Shown: positions 45,720 to 53,290 of the stretch, in pieces | How the letters are laid out: the number at the start of each line of letters is the position of its first letter | How positions within the stretch are numbered: position 1 is the stretch's first letter | From: Lachnospira multipara ATCC 19207 | GTDB taxonomy: Bacteria; Bacillota; Clostridia; Lachnospirales; Lachnospiraceae | DNA length: 64,000 nucleotides | NCBI RefSeq assembly: GCF_000424105.1 | Contig: NZ_AUJG01000009.1 | Coordinates: 1 to 64,000 of the forward strand | Direction of reading: 5' to 3' | Made by a program: the position numbers and the translations under genes | Notes under the pieces: generated by a model | The model's database searches: none | What the model was told of the DNA's origin: nothing | Seen by the model: the letters and a program-made list of their open reading frames with translations, nothing else

Positions 45720-46163
45720 TTATGCTTCTTTAATTTCGTTGAATTTCTCTAATATGGCATCTATCTCTGGATAATTTCTTTTTAGAGAGATTGGCTTGCC
45801 ACTTTTATCTAGGAAACAATGCTCTGAGCTTCCAACACATTTAATTTCACATGTTTTTGAATCTGAAATAGTATATTTAATAGCTAATTTGATTCCGTTG
45901 TACTTAGTAACCTCTAAAGCTACATTTACAATGTCATAATAATGCGTCATTGATCTATATTTTGCTGAAACTGATAGAACGGGACTTATAATTCCCATTT
46001 CTTCCATCTTCTCATATCCCATTCCAATTTCTGTTAAAATATATGATCTTGCTTCCTCAAACCATCTAATGTAATTGCTGTGGTGGGCAATTCCCATTTG
46101 ATCTGTTTCGTAGTACTGAACTTGGTGCTGGTAAGGTTTAATTGCTTTAATGTCTGTCATCAT
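45720..46163 (-). CDS. Acyl-CoA thioesterase, YbgC/4HBT hotdog type
   Basis: 147 aa hotdog-fold protein. VQYYETDQMGIAHHSNYIRWFEEAR holds the active-site Asp and His of the 4-hydroxybenzoyl-CoA thioesterase family, and YGIKLAIKYTI-like strands follow. It hydrolyses an acyl-CoA of unknown type. AAGGAG precedes ATG 46163. It follows the recombinase gene by 11 bp on the same strand, possibly co-transcribed. Its link to replicon maintenance, if any, is unclear. Confidence 0.82.
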   Translation of the reverse strand: MMTDIKAIKPYQHQVQYYETDQMGIAHHSNYIRWFEEARSYILTEIGMGYEKMEEMGIISPVLSVSAKYRSMTHYYDIVNVALEVTKYNGIKLAIKYTISDSKTCEIKCVGSSEHCFLDKSGKPISLKRNYPEIDAILEKFNEIKEA

Positions 46164-46174
46164 GATTCTCCTTT

Positions 46175-47116
46175 CTAATAGCCTGGATTTATGGATATTA
46201 TAGACATTCTGCCATTAATATCTACGTCGTTTTTATTAACGATTCGTTCGTATCTATTCATCCATTTTGTTGTTATGCCTCCGAATTTTGCAACATTTTC
46301 CTTACTAACATTGCCCTTTAAAAGCATTATCATGGCGATGTGTCGTAGGCTCTGCATGGTGAAAGGAGCAATTCTTTCCTTTGGTGTGTTTACCATATCG
46401 ATGTACTTTTGAAGTAATCGTTCTGTATCACGCATCTTTATCTGGTTATTTCTATTGTTGTAAAATAGCGGTCCGTGGGCTATTTCATAATCGCTTAAAT
46501 ATTTATCAAGAATCTTTGAAAGATCTGTATCTAATTCAAGAATTCTTCTGATTCTTTTGTTGTTATTTAAGCTAAGGGCTAGATGCTCTTCATCCACTAG
46601 CAATACATTTTCCATAGTCAAATGGCAGACCTCAGTATTAGTCAGGCCCAGCTTTAGGCATAAAGAAAATATAGTGAAAGCCCTATAATCATTACATTCT
46701 ATACACTTATTTAGCACTAAGTCAATATCTTTAAGACTTGGTAAATCCTCTTCTTTTATGGTTTTATCCTGTTCTGGTAGGCTAAACTCTTTGAAATAAT
46801 TAGTATATTCTTCTCCGTGATTTATCTTGTAATTCTCAATGAAGTCACATATAGAGCGCATTACAGAATATCGCATTACGGCGGTACTGTAGGAAAGCTT
46901 TTCCTTATTAATCTTGTTTAGCAAGTCCTCATAGAAGGTTTTCGTATCCTCCAATGTTAAATAGTAAGGATCGTGGCCAACACACTTTGTAAAATGTGTA
47001 ACAACATTGTAGTATTCCTTCCTTGTTCTTGCTTTTAAATTAGTTTCAAAGTAAATCCAAATCTTGTCATTGAATTCTTTGCTGATATCTAAATTGACTT
47101 TGTTAATAGAAAACAC
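46175..47116 (-). CDS. Degenerate tyrosine recombinase-like protein
   Basis: About 310 aa with a helical core-binding N-terminal domain and a tyrosine-recombinase C-terminal domain. The second Arg (SLRH) and the nucleophile Tyr (KWMNRYERIV) are present. However, the first catalytic Arg is missing (KLGLTNTEVCHL where RxxE is expected), the first box II His is Gln (MQSLRH), and the GH before Tyr is GG. It may bind DNA without full catalysis or do resolution with partner proteins. The GTG at 47116 lies inside the AGGAGG (47121-47116), so translation may begin at the in-frame ATT 47107, 8 nt downstream of it. Confidence 0.7.
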   Translation of the reverse strand: MFSINKVNLDISKEFNDKIWIYFETNLKARTRKEYYNVVTHFTKCVGHDPYYLTLEDTKTFYEDLLNKINKEKLSYSTAVMRYSVMRSICDFIENYKINHGEEYTNYFKEFSLPEQDKTIKEEDLPSLKDIDLVLNKCIECNDYRAFTIFSLCLKLGLTNTEVCHLTMENVLLVDEEHLALSLNNNKRIRRILELDTDLSKILDKYLSDYEIAHGPLFYNNRNNQIKMRDTERLLQKYIDMVNTPKERIAPFTMQSLRHIAMIMLLKGNVSKENVAKFGGITTKWMNRYERIVNKNDVDINGRMSIISINPGY

Positions 47117-47265
47117 CTCCTAAAGCAGTAGCAGTATTAGTATAAGTTAATTTTGTCATACATTGACGACATATGTCAAGCATTTTCAAAAAAACAAATC
47201 CCTCAACTTATCTCAAAATCAAATAAAAATCAAACAAAAAAGTAATTAAAGAAAAAAACGATTTT

Positions 47266-47278
47266 TGAACTGAGTTCA
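47266..47278. promoter_or_regulatory. Outlying copy of TGAACTGAGTTCA palindrome
   Basis: TGAACTGAGTTCA, identical to the sites clustered upstream of parA about 8.2 kb away. It sits upstream of the initiator-like gene at 47450. Confidence 0.75.
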
Positions 47279-47308
47279 GAGTTTTATATCGATAATATTA
47301 TTTATAAG

Positions 47309-47317
47309 TTATCCACA
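47309..47317 (+). promoter_or_regulatory. DnaA box
   Basis: TTATCCACA, a perfect match to the bacterial DnaA box, 31 bp after the partition palindrome. Confidence 0.65.
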
Positions 47318-47449
47318 ACAAAGCTAGTGTTTATGCACATTTCACCATTTTTACTGTGAATAAAATTATTTGATTTTATATCGCTAATCAAATATAATAG
47401 TATATGCGTTTTTAAATTTGTGACGTATTATTTAGACGGGGGTAAATTA

Positions 47450-48847
47450 ATGGAACAATATTCAAGAAGATTCATCGAAGAGTTAGCTAACCATATTGAT
47501 CCGCTTATTATTGATTACTTCAACAAAAAGAAGTCAGTCTATAAAGGTTTCAAAGCTGATAATGTTGCTGAATTAATAGATGAAGCTTTAATGGAACATC
47601 TTGAAGGTAAGACCAGTAGAGATGATTTAATTCCCATTATTAATAAAATTAAAAAATCTAGATTACAGAAAAGAGCTCGTTGGTATAAGAATTACATCAA
47701 CGACATTAACACAATGAGCATTGATGATCCAAAGCATCCACTTGCTAATGATATCCAGATGGCCAAGACTATAGCTATCGATAAGTATGCTGATATTTTC
47801 GGAGATAAAGATATTCCAGAAATTATTGAGGATCGTAAAAATGCAGCTACTGAATGGAAGAACAACTCAAACAGTTTACTCATTAACTTTCCAGGTATCT
47901 CATCATTTACAGATAAGTCAATTTATAACTCTCTAAAGAATGATGTAATTATTAGTTCTTGGAAATATATTGAGTCAGAGCTTGCGGGTAACATAGATTC
48001 TTATTTAAGACAGTTCCCAGCTGAGTTGGTTGATAAACCACTCTTTAGTCCATCATCCTTTACACTTATGATGAACGAAGCATCAGAGAATATTTTACAA
48101 GAAATCATCACTGATGAAAATGGAACTGAACTTCTAGAGGTTCATGTTAACTCAGGTAAACTTAATCCACCTAAGGCAATGGACACTAACGATTTAAAAC
48201 TTGTTAATGCTTTCATTTCCAATATCAATATGCAGGAGTTCTCAAGAGAGAAATCCGTAATCGTGGATTTGAATACTTTGGGTAAGGAAGTTGTAAATTA
48301 TCATGTTGGTAAGAACGTTCTTAATAAGATTTCAAATTCTTGCCGCAAGCTTGTAGAATATAACTTCTTCTACGAGTCAGATGGAAGTAAGATTTTCTTC
48401 AACCTTTTCGATAATATTGTTATTAAGGAAGATGCTGAAAGACCTTATGCTATTGCTCAGTTCGGAGAAGTTTTAAGTAACGCCATCATTAAGAAGAAGC
48501 TTATCTCTATTACTTCTGCTTCTTATGATGTATTGCAAAACAATCTTTCAAAAATAATCTGCTACGCTATGAAACAGGAACAGATTGCAAACCAGGAAAA
48601 CAAGGTGGGCGAATACAGCTACACTTATTTCCAGAAGATTGTTCGTTTTAAACTTAAGAATAAAAAGAAGAATCTTCAACTCATCCAAGATAGTCTTCAG
48701 GAATTCGTTGATAACAAAATTGCTATTGAAAGTTTCGAACTTAAGAATGGTGTTTTTATCATCAAGTTCCTACCACTCTCAGATGCTGAACTTGAAGATT
48801 TACAATTTGATAAGAAAGACAAATTAATAGATAACGTTGTAAAATAA
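47450..48847 (+). CDS. Probable initiator-like protein, two winged-helix domains
   Basis: 465 aa, not clearly recognised. The N-terminal 230 residues are helical and charged. From about residue 235 the pattern resembles the paired winged helices of iteron-binding Rep_3 initiators: LVNAFISNI, a helix-loop of about 25 residues (NKISNSCRKLVEYNFF), strands (SKIFFNLFDNIVI), a hinge (YAIAQFGEVLSNAII) and a second copy with LSKIICYAMKQEQI and NKIAIESFELKNGVFIIKFLP. This match is by pattern only. ATG 47450 has GGGGGT upstream; the GTG at 47420 is less likely. Position beside a partition site and DnaA box supports a replication role, but function is unproven. Confidence 0.55.
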   Translation: MEQYSRRFIEELANHIDPLIIDYFNKKKSVYKGFKADNVAELIDEALMEHLEGKTSRDDLIPIINKIKKSRLQKRARWYKNYINDINTMSIDDPKHPLANDIQMAKTIAIDKYADIFGDKDIPEIIEDRKNAATEWKNNSNSLLINFPGISSFTDKSIYNSLKNDVIISSWKYIESELAGNIDSYLRQFPAELVDKPLFSPSSFTLMMNEASENILQEIITDENGTELLEVHVNSGKLNPPKAMDTNDLKLVNAFISNINMQEFSREKSVIVDLNTLGKEVVNYHVGKNVLNKISNSCRKLVEYNFFYESDGSKIFFNLFDNIVIKEDAERPYAIAQFGEVLSNAIIKKKLISITSASYDVLQNNLSKIICYAMKQEQIANQENKVGEYSYTYFQKIVRFKLKNKKKNLQLIQDSLQEFVDNKIAIESFELKNGVFIIKFLPLSDAELEDLQFDKKDKLIDNVVK

Positions 48848-48849
48848 AA

Positions 48850-48940
48850 AACTATGCTGCAGATTGATATGTACCCTCTTTACTGGACAATGTAAAGTTC
48901 AGTAAGGAGGGTACATATCAATCAGGCAGCATAGTTTTTT
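48850..48940. repeat. Long inverted repeat, terminator or MITE-like
   Basis: AAACTATGCTGC at the left is mirrored by GCAGCATAGTTTTTTT at the right, with a further matching arm GATTGATATGTACCCTC / GAGGGTACATATCAATC around TTTACTG. The arms are about 37 bp each. It ends the initiator-like gene with a T tract. The inner TGTACCCTC ends resemble insertion-sequence termini facing each other, which suggests a tiny IS-derived element. Confidence 0.65.
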
Positions 48941-48993
48941 TAATCCTTTTTATCAAATACTAATATCTATAAATTTGAAGTTGCGCGTTTCTA

Positions 48994-49144
48994 CGAGCGG
49001 TGCAAGGATGCACCGAATTGGCTGTCGGGAGCTTGCTCACGGACAGACATATTCGTGTGTAGACTTATAGTGCGACAGCGCGACATGAGCATGAAGCGTA
49101 GCGGAATGCGAATGCAGTCACCGCTCGACAAATCTCGATTTGTC
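48994..49144. repeat. GC-rich structured segment
   Basis: CGAGCGGTG (48994-49002) pairs with CACCGCTCG (49119-49127) and encloses small hairpins GGTGCA/TGCACC and CTGTC...GACAG. GACAAATC/GATTTGTC (49127-49144) follows. AGCGGAATGCGAATG near 49099 resembles the dispersed repeats at 3073 and 28151. It borders the GC-rich glycosyltransferase. It could be a structured RNA or a transferred border; no function is known. Confidence 0.5.
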
Positions 49145-49165
49145 AATCTACGGAATCACTTAAAT

Positions 49166-50272
49166 TCAAATTGCTTCTTTCATCATACGAATAACTTTTT
49201 GAGCGGATTTTTCAATAGACAGCGATTTTGCAAGTTTTATATAATCAAGGCCTACAGAATACAAAGAATCGCGGTGCTCATACCAATACTCTATTTTGTG
49301 AACAAGATCTTCAGGATTTTCCGCCTTGTATTTGTTCTTTTCAGAAAGCGCATATATTGATGTTGAAGACAACTCACTGTCTGCAATAACGGGAACGGTT
49401 CCCTGTGCAAAGGCCTCCATACAGCCCATGCCTTCGATTTCCACATTGGCACAATGGACGTAAAGATCCGCCCGTCGGATTTCCTTTCTGAGCTCATCCT
49501 GCTCATAGAATCGCATGACCGGCGGGTTTGGCAGCGTTTTACCCAGCTTTTTGTATTCCTTTTCCAGCGGACCTCTCCCGGCAAGAATCAGCTGAATGTC
49601 CGCCGCATATTTACAGGCGCCGATGGCTCTGATCAGTGTTTTCTGGTCTTTTTCATTGGAATATCGCCCGACGCTGATGATTGTGAACATCCGATTCTTG
49701 TCAATGCAAGGCTCATCGGCAATGAACTCCGGAGGAATACCGTTAGATATCACGCAGAGCTTTGATTTGTATCCGCATCTTTCTAGTCGCTCACGTACTT
49801 TTTCCGTAGGACATTGTATCGCTCGGCAATACTGATAAACACCCCAGCGAAAAACATTCATGATGTTCATGTTGAACAGTTTGAAATTGAAAATCGGGAC
49901 AGATGCCGTCATGTTTTCAGGGTACAGATGATACGTTCCAGTAATCGGGAGACCTTTTTTATGAGCGATCTTCGCCACCTGTATACTTAGTGGAAACGAA
50001 TCTTCAATATGTACAATGTCCGCCCACGATAATGCCTCTTTTGCGACATCTGCATCCGGTTTTGCGAAATGGTAATTCTGCTTGTCCATAATTCCTTTAA
50101 CAAGTGGAATATGCATTACCGGTACTGAATAATCGGATATACCGCCGTGATCTGATGAAAGCACCCGGACTTCTTCTCCCAAACGCACAAACTCTCTGAC
50201 AAAGCGCTGAGTAGAGATCGAAAGGCCATTGCTTGTATTAAAGTATTCTCCGCAAACGATCAGTATTTTCAT
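49166..50272 (-). CDS. Family 4 glycosyltransferase, GC-rich insertion
   Basis: 368 aa GT-B enzyme. ILIVCGEYFNTSNGLSISTQRFVREFV opens the acceptor domain, and the C-terminal donor domain has SVGRYSNEKDQKTLIRAI, ILAGRGPLEKEYK and EGMGCMEAFAQG, the E-x7-E motif region of GT4. It transfers a hexose, often to diacylglycerol or a polysaccharide primer. The gene has visibly more G and C (about half in many stretches) and different codon use from the AT-rich replication genes on both sides, which points to recent transfer. GGAGG lies 12 nt before ATG 50272. Confidence 0.85.
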   Translation of the reverse strand: MKILIVCGEYFNTSNGLSISTQRFVREFVRLGEEVRVLSSDHGGISDYSVPVMHIPLVKGIMDKQNYHFAKPDADVAKEALSWADIVHIEDSFPLSIQVAKIAHKKGLPITGTYHLYPENMTASVPIFNFKLFNMNIMNVFRWGVYQYCRAIQCPTEKVRERLERCGYKSKLCVISNGIPPEFIADEPCIDKNRMFTIISVGRYSNEKDQKTLIRAIGACKYAADIQLILAGRGPLEKEYKKLGKTLPNPPVMRFYEQDELRKEIRRADLYVHCANVEIEGMGCMEAFAQGTVPVIADSELSSTSIYALSEKNKYKAENPEDLVHKIEYWYEHRDSLYSVGLDYIKLAKSLSIEKSAQKVIRMMKEAI

Positions 50273-50360
50273 ACATTAACTGTCCTCCGATAAATTCCAA
50301 TCTGTAAATTTCTTATTAAATAAATAATACCATAACACAATTTAATATCCAAATAAATTT

Positions 50361-51122
50361 TACTATCTACATTTTTTCAAAATCACCTGTCTTAAATTCA
50401 ATTTTTTATAAAAAGTTAGATTTCTTTAGTCTACATTATGTCTACATTTTTTCGAAATTTCCCTTTAAAAAATTCAAAGAAAAATTTTCCGATTCTAAAA
50501 ATTTCATTTTGAAAAATGCCTTAATTTAGGTATTTTTTTATACTTTGTCGTCTTTTTCTTAAATTTAACTCGAACAAGTCTTCCTAAAACCGCATAAATA
50601 CTGAATTCTAAAAAATCAAATTGTCATTTTTATTTTTATTAAGTTTATTGAATATAAAATTCACTACGATAATGTCGACAATTTTAGAGTAAATTTTTGT
50701 TTTTTTTAAATCGAATGTAGACAATTTCAGAGTAAATTTTTTCTATGTAGACAAAATTAGAGTAATTTTTGATTTTTTTCACCTTAATTTAAAATATTTT
50801 GTATACTAACAGTATATTTTACGCTGTAATTAGTATAATTTTTTATCTTTTTTTTTAGACTTCAAAAATCGGCATGTCTACATTTTTTCGATAAATAGGG
50901 CATTTTAGAAATTTTAAAGAAAAATTTCAGACTAAAAAAAGAAAATTGTAGATAAAATAAGAGTATTTTTGCGATTTTTTGTAAAAATTGCTCTACAAAA
51001 AAAAATTTCAAAAAAAACGTAGACAATTTCAGAGTAAATCAAGATAGATGTAGACAATTTTAGAGTAAATCGACGAAAAAATCGAGACTTTTCCACAATT
51101 TGTAGATATTTTACAAGTAAAT
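50361..51122. repeat. Iteron array upstream of rep
   Basis: A 22-bp direct repeat, TGTAGACAATTT then C/T then AGAGTAAAT, occurs at 50673-50694, 50716-50737, 50746-50767, 51018-51039 and 51049-51070, with weaker copies at 50947-50968 and 51101-51122. Inverted TCTACATTTTTTC copies lie near 50365, 50441 and 50876. The array sits directly upstream of rep in AT-rich DNA and resembles an iteron origin. No other gene is visible between 50273 and 51186. Confidence 0.8.
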
Positions 51123-51186
51123 ACTTCAATTTGATAAAACCACAAGATATTGATAAACTCACAATAAAAAAAGGGGGTGAAAGATC

Positions 51187-52368
51187 TTGGATAAATTTGC
51201 TAATATCGGAAAAATTGTTATAGTTCCAGCTCTTGGTATTCAGAAAAACTACTCTGAAACTAGAAGCGTCGAAGTTCCAACTTTAGACTTTACTAATACA
51301 AGATGTAGTAATTGTATTAATAAATCAATCATTAACGCATTTCCTAAGTCATCAACTAAATATCAGCAAGCCTGTGATAACTGTAATAGTTGTCCTTACA
51401 AGTCTTTCACTAACCAGACCGTGACTGAAACAGTATATCATAATGAGAAAAATAAATTTGGTTACAAACCAATGCTTAAAGCTAACGGAATTAAGCTTTT
51501 ACTACTACTCCACTTCTATCATCCAGATAGACATGGAATTATAGAAAACCTTGATGTTTTAGATTTAGCTAAGCAGCTTAATTGTAATCCAAAAACAATA
51601 TGGAATAACCTCGAACTTCTAACAAGTTATTCATATATTGATTACGTTAAGTCAGATACTGATAAGGTTACAGTAATTATCAATAATTTCGAAAACTACT
51701 ATCTTCCAGCAAATAAGGGAGGTCGTGGTTTTATTGTGTTATCTAGAGAACTTCTTAACCATTTAATTGCTATTAAGTCTTTAGTTGCGCTTCGAATTTA
51801 TTTACGTGAGCTCATCAATCTTGATCAGACAAACTATAACGGAATCGTAAGCATAGATTCAGTAAATATCAAAGATATCAAGCGAGGCCTACCAGACTAC
51901 TGCAAGCCTTGCATTATTAAGAGCTCTCTTGAAACACCAACTGACATTTTCAAAATCAATATCGAGAAGAAGATTATCAAGTTTACAATTAATGAGAAGT
52001 TCTTAGCTAAAAAGCAGAAAGAAAACCTTACTAATGAGTATGAGAAAATGTTTACTCAATTTGTAATGGACTTCAATAGAAACATTCCTATCATAAATTC
52101 ATCTGGTCAGTATGAAAAACGATTTGAGGACTTCTTTAAAGATGAAACATGTGAATCAGGATTTAAGTTATTGAAATTTAGTCCAAAAGAAATTGAAAAT
52201 ATTTCAAGAATTGCTGTTCATTATTCTTATGATTATGTAATTGATGTAATACAAATTATTTACAAGAGCTATTATTTAACCAATCGTCAAAACGATATAA
52301 AAGACATTGGAGCCTTGATAAATTCAATATTACGATCTCAATTTAATAACAAAAATTTGGCTGCTTAA
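51187..52368 (+). CDS. Replication initiator, Cys-rich N-terminus and winged helix
   Basis: 393 aa. A cysteine cluster C-x2-C ... C-x2-C-x2-C (residues 39-75; CSNC, CDNCNSCPYK) suggests a zinc site. A winged helix follows (LDLAKQLNCNPKTIWNNLELL, about 130-155), and the C-terminal 80 residues (YVIDVIQIIYKSYYL...DIGALINSILRSQF) look DnaD-like. The TTG start at 51187 is fixed by GGGGGTGA 6 nt upstream. Placement between two repeat arrays and before parB-parA strongly suggests it is the replication initiator of this replicon. It is not the RepA_N family by simple pattern, so it may be an uncharacterised type. Confidence 0.8.
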   Translation: MDKFANIGKIVIVPALGIQKNYSETRSVEVPTLDFTNTRCSNCINKSIINAFPKSSTKYQQACDNCNSCPYKSFTNQTVTETVYHNEKNKFGYKPMLKANGIKLLLLLHFYHPDRHGIIENLDVLDLAKQLNCNPKTIWNNLELLTSYSYIDYVKSDTDKVTVIINNFENYYLPANKGGRGFIVLSRELLNHLIAIKSLVALRIYLRELINLDQTNYNGIVSIDSVNIKDIKRGLPDYCKPCIIKSSLETPTDIFKINIEKKIIKFTINEKFLAKKQKENLTNEYEKMFTQFVMDFNRNIPIINSSGQYEKRFEDFFKDETCESGFKLLKFSPKEIENISRIAVHYSYDYVIDVIQIIYKSYYLTNRQNDIKDIGALINSILRSQFNNKNLAA

Positions 52369-52563
52369 AACAAGTAGTCTTCTTTTTGTGTCCAGAAATT
52401 TTAAAAATTCACTTTCTCGTTTAATTTTAGCTCATTTTTTCTCTAAAAATATTAAATTATCATTTAATTTCCACAATTTTCAGTCATTTTTACCCTGAAT
52501 TTTAAAACAAATTTAAAAAGTTTTATAAATAAGTAAGATTTTTATTCTTTTTACTAGAAAGTT

Positions 52564-52693
52564 TTCGACATTTTTTTGAATGTATTCAACTGTTTTTATC
52601 AGCTTTTCAACTATATCTTTTAAGCTTTCAACCTACAAAAAAAATATTCGACTATTAGGAAAATGTATTCAACATCCCTTAAAAGATTTCAAC
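52564..52693 (+). repeat. Seven TTCRAC boxes at 20-21 bp spacing
   Basis: TTCGAC or TTCAAC begins at 52564, 52585, 52606, 52627, 52647, 52668 and 52688 (steps 21, 21, 21, 20, 21, 20). GTTGAA in the opposite sense is at 52728. This places each copy on the same face of the helix. It is distinct from the 22-bp iterons and is a candidate initiator or partition binding array. Confidence 0.8.
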
Positions 52694-53018
52694 AATCCGC
52701 AGCAAAGAAATTTACTTTTGACATTCGTTGAAAACCGCACCACTACTGTGATTAAAAAAATTTGATTTAGCAATTAATGTTAATAATTAATGTATTGTAT
52801 TTATGTTTATAAAAAGGGTATCTGGAATATATTTATTGATTTATAAATTAGATAAAAAAGAATTTTTAATATCGTTTTAACGATAGAATATGTTTATAAC
52901 GTTACATGATCTCATTATTTAAGACTAACAATATATAATTTTATTACTTAATTTATGATAAAATCTTTAATGTTTTTCTCAAAGTATTTAAAATTACTAT
53001 ATGAATTATAAAAATTTA

Positions 53019-53131
53019 GGAAGTAAATTTTATTTTGGAGAATTTTCTTCTCTATTAAGCTCTTTTTAATTACTGTGATTAATAATTTAAAAGGGCTTGA
53101 TTTATTTCTCCAGAAAATATAATTTACTTCC
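53019..53131. repeat. Long imperfect hairpin before parB
   Basis: GGAAGTAAATT...GGAGAA (53019-53042) pairs with TTCTCC...AATTTACTTCC (53106-53131). Inner arms AAGCTCTTTTTAATTA (53057-53072) and TAATAATTTAAAAGGGCTT (about 53079-53097) also pair. It could be a single-strand initiation or cruciform structure, or the parAB terminator. Confidence 0.55.
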
Positions 53132-53189
53132 TGCTCTATTTTTTTTAAAATTTTCTCTTTTTGTGTATAAATCCAAATAATTTTTAAAA

Positions 53190-53198
53190 TTATCCACA
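53190..53198 (+). promoter_or_regulatory. DnaA box near parB end
   Basis: TTATCCACA, the perfect DnaA-box consensus, 92 bp past the 3' end of parB in the AT-rich region. Confidence 0.6.
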
Positions 53199-53290
53199 AA
53201 AAACTATGGCTTTAATTTGTCCATATAGCGACTTTTTTATTTAAAAGGATAAATTAATTAGCTTTTAACAAAAACGTCTATATGAGCAAA

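Larger units (their letters stand above)
47117..47449. other. Divergent control region with partition site and DnaA box
   Basis: 333 bp without genes. It holds an inverted repeat TTGAC/GTCAA around GACATATGTC (47163-47179), one copy of the partition palindrome (47266-47278), a DnaA box (47309-47317), and two copies of TTTTATATCG[A/C]TAAT (47282-47296 and 47374-47388). AT richness and these sites suggest origin or promoter control of the flanking genes. Confidence 0.55.
52369..53290. other. Rep-parB intergenic region with phased repeats
   Basis: About 920 bp without a credible gene. It contains the phased TTCRAC array, an AT-rich stretch with the palindrome CATTAATTATTAAC (minus strand) near 52780, a long imperfect hairpin, TACTGTGATTAA at 52744-52755 and 53071-53082, and a DnaA box. 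Confidence 0.6.

Noticed and set aside
49454-49835. Plus-strand open frames opposite the GT4 gene
   Set aside because: They are antisense to a gene with full GT4 motifs; the higher GC content makes stop-free frames more likely.
50932-51162. A 76-codon minus-strand open frame
   Set aside because: It covers the iterons upstream of rep and has low-complexity composition.
52580-52765. A 61-codon plus-strand open frame
   Set aside because: It is created by the phased TTCRAC repeats; no ribosome site is present.
52948-53199. An 83-codon minus-strand open frame before parB
   Set aside because: It starts at a GTG without ribosome site, is made of low-complexity Lys/Ile/Asn/Phe residues and covers the long hairpin, so it reflects AT-rich DNA.
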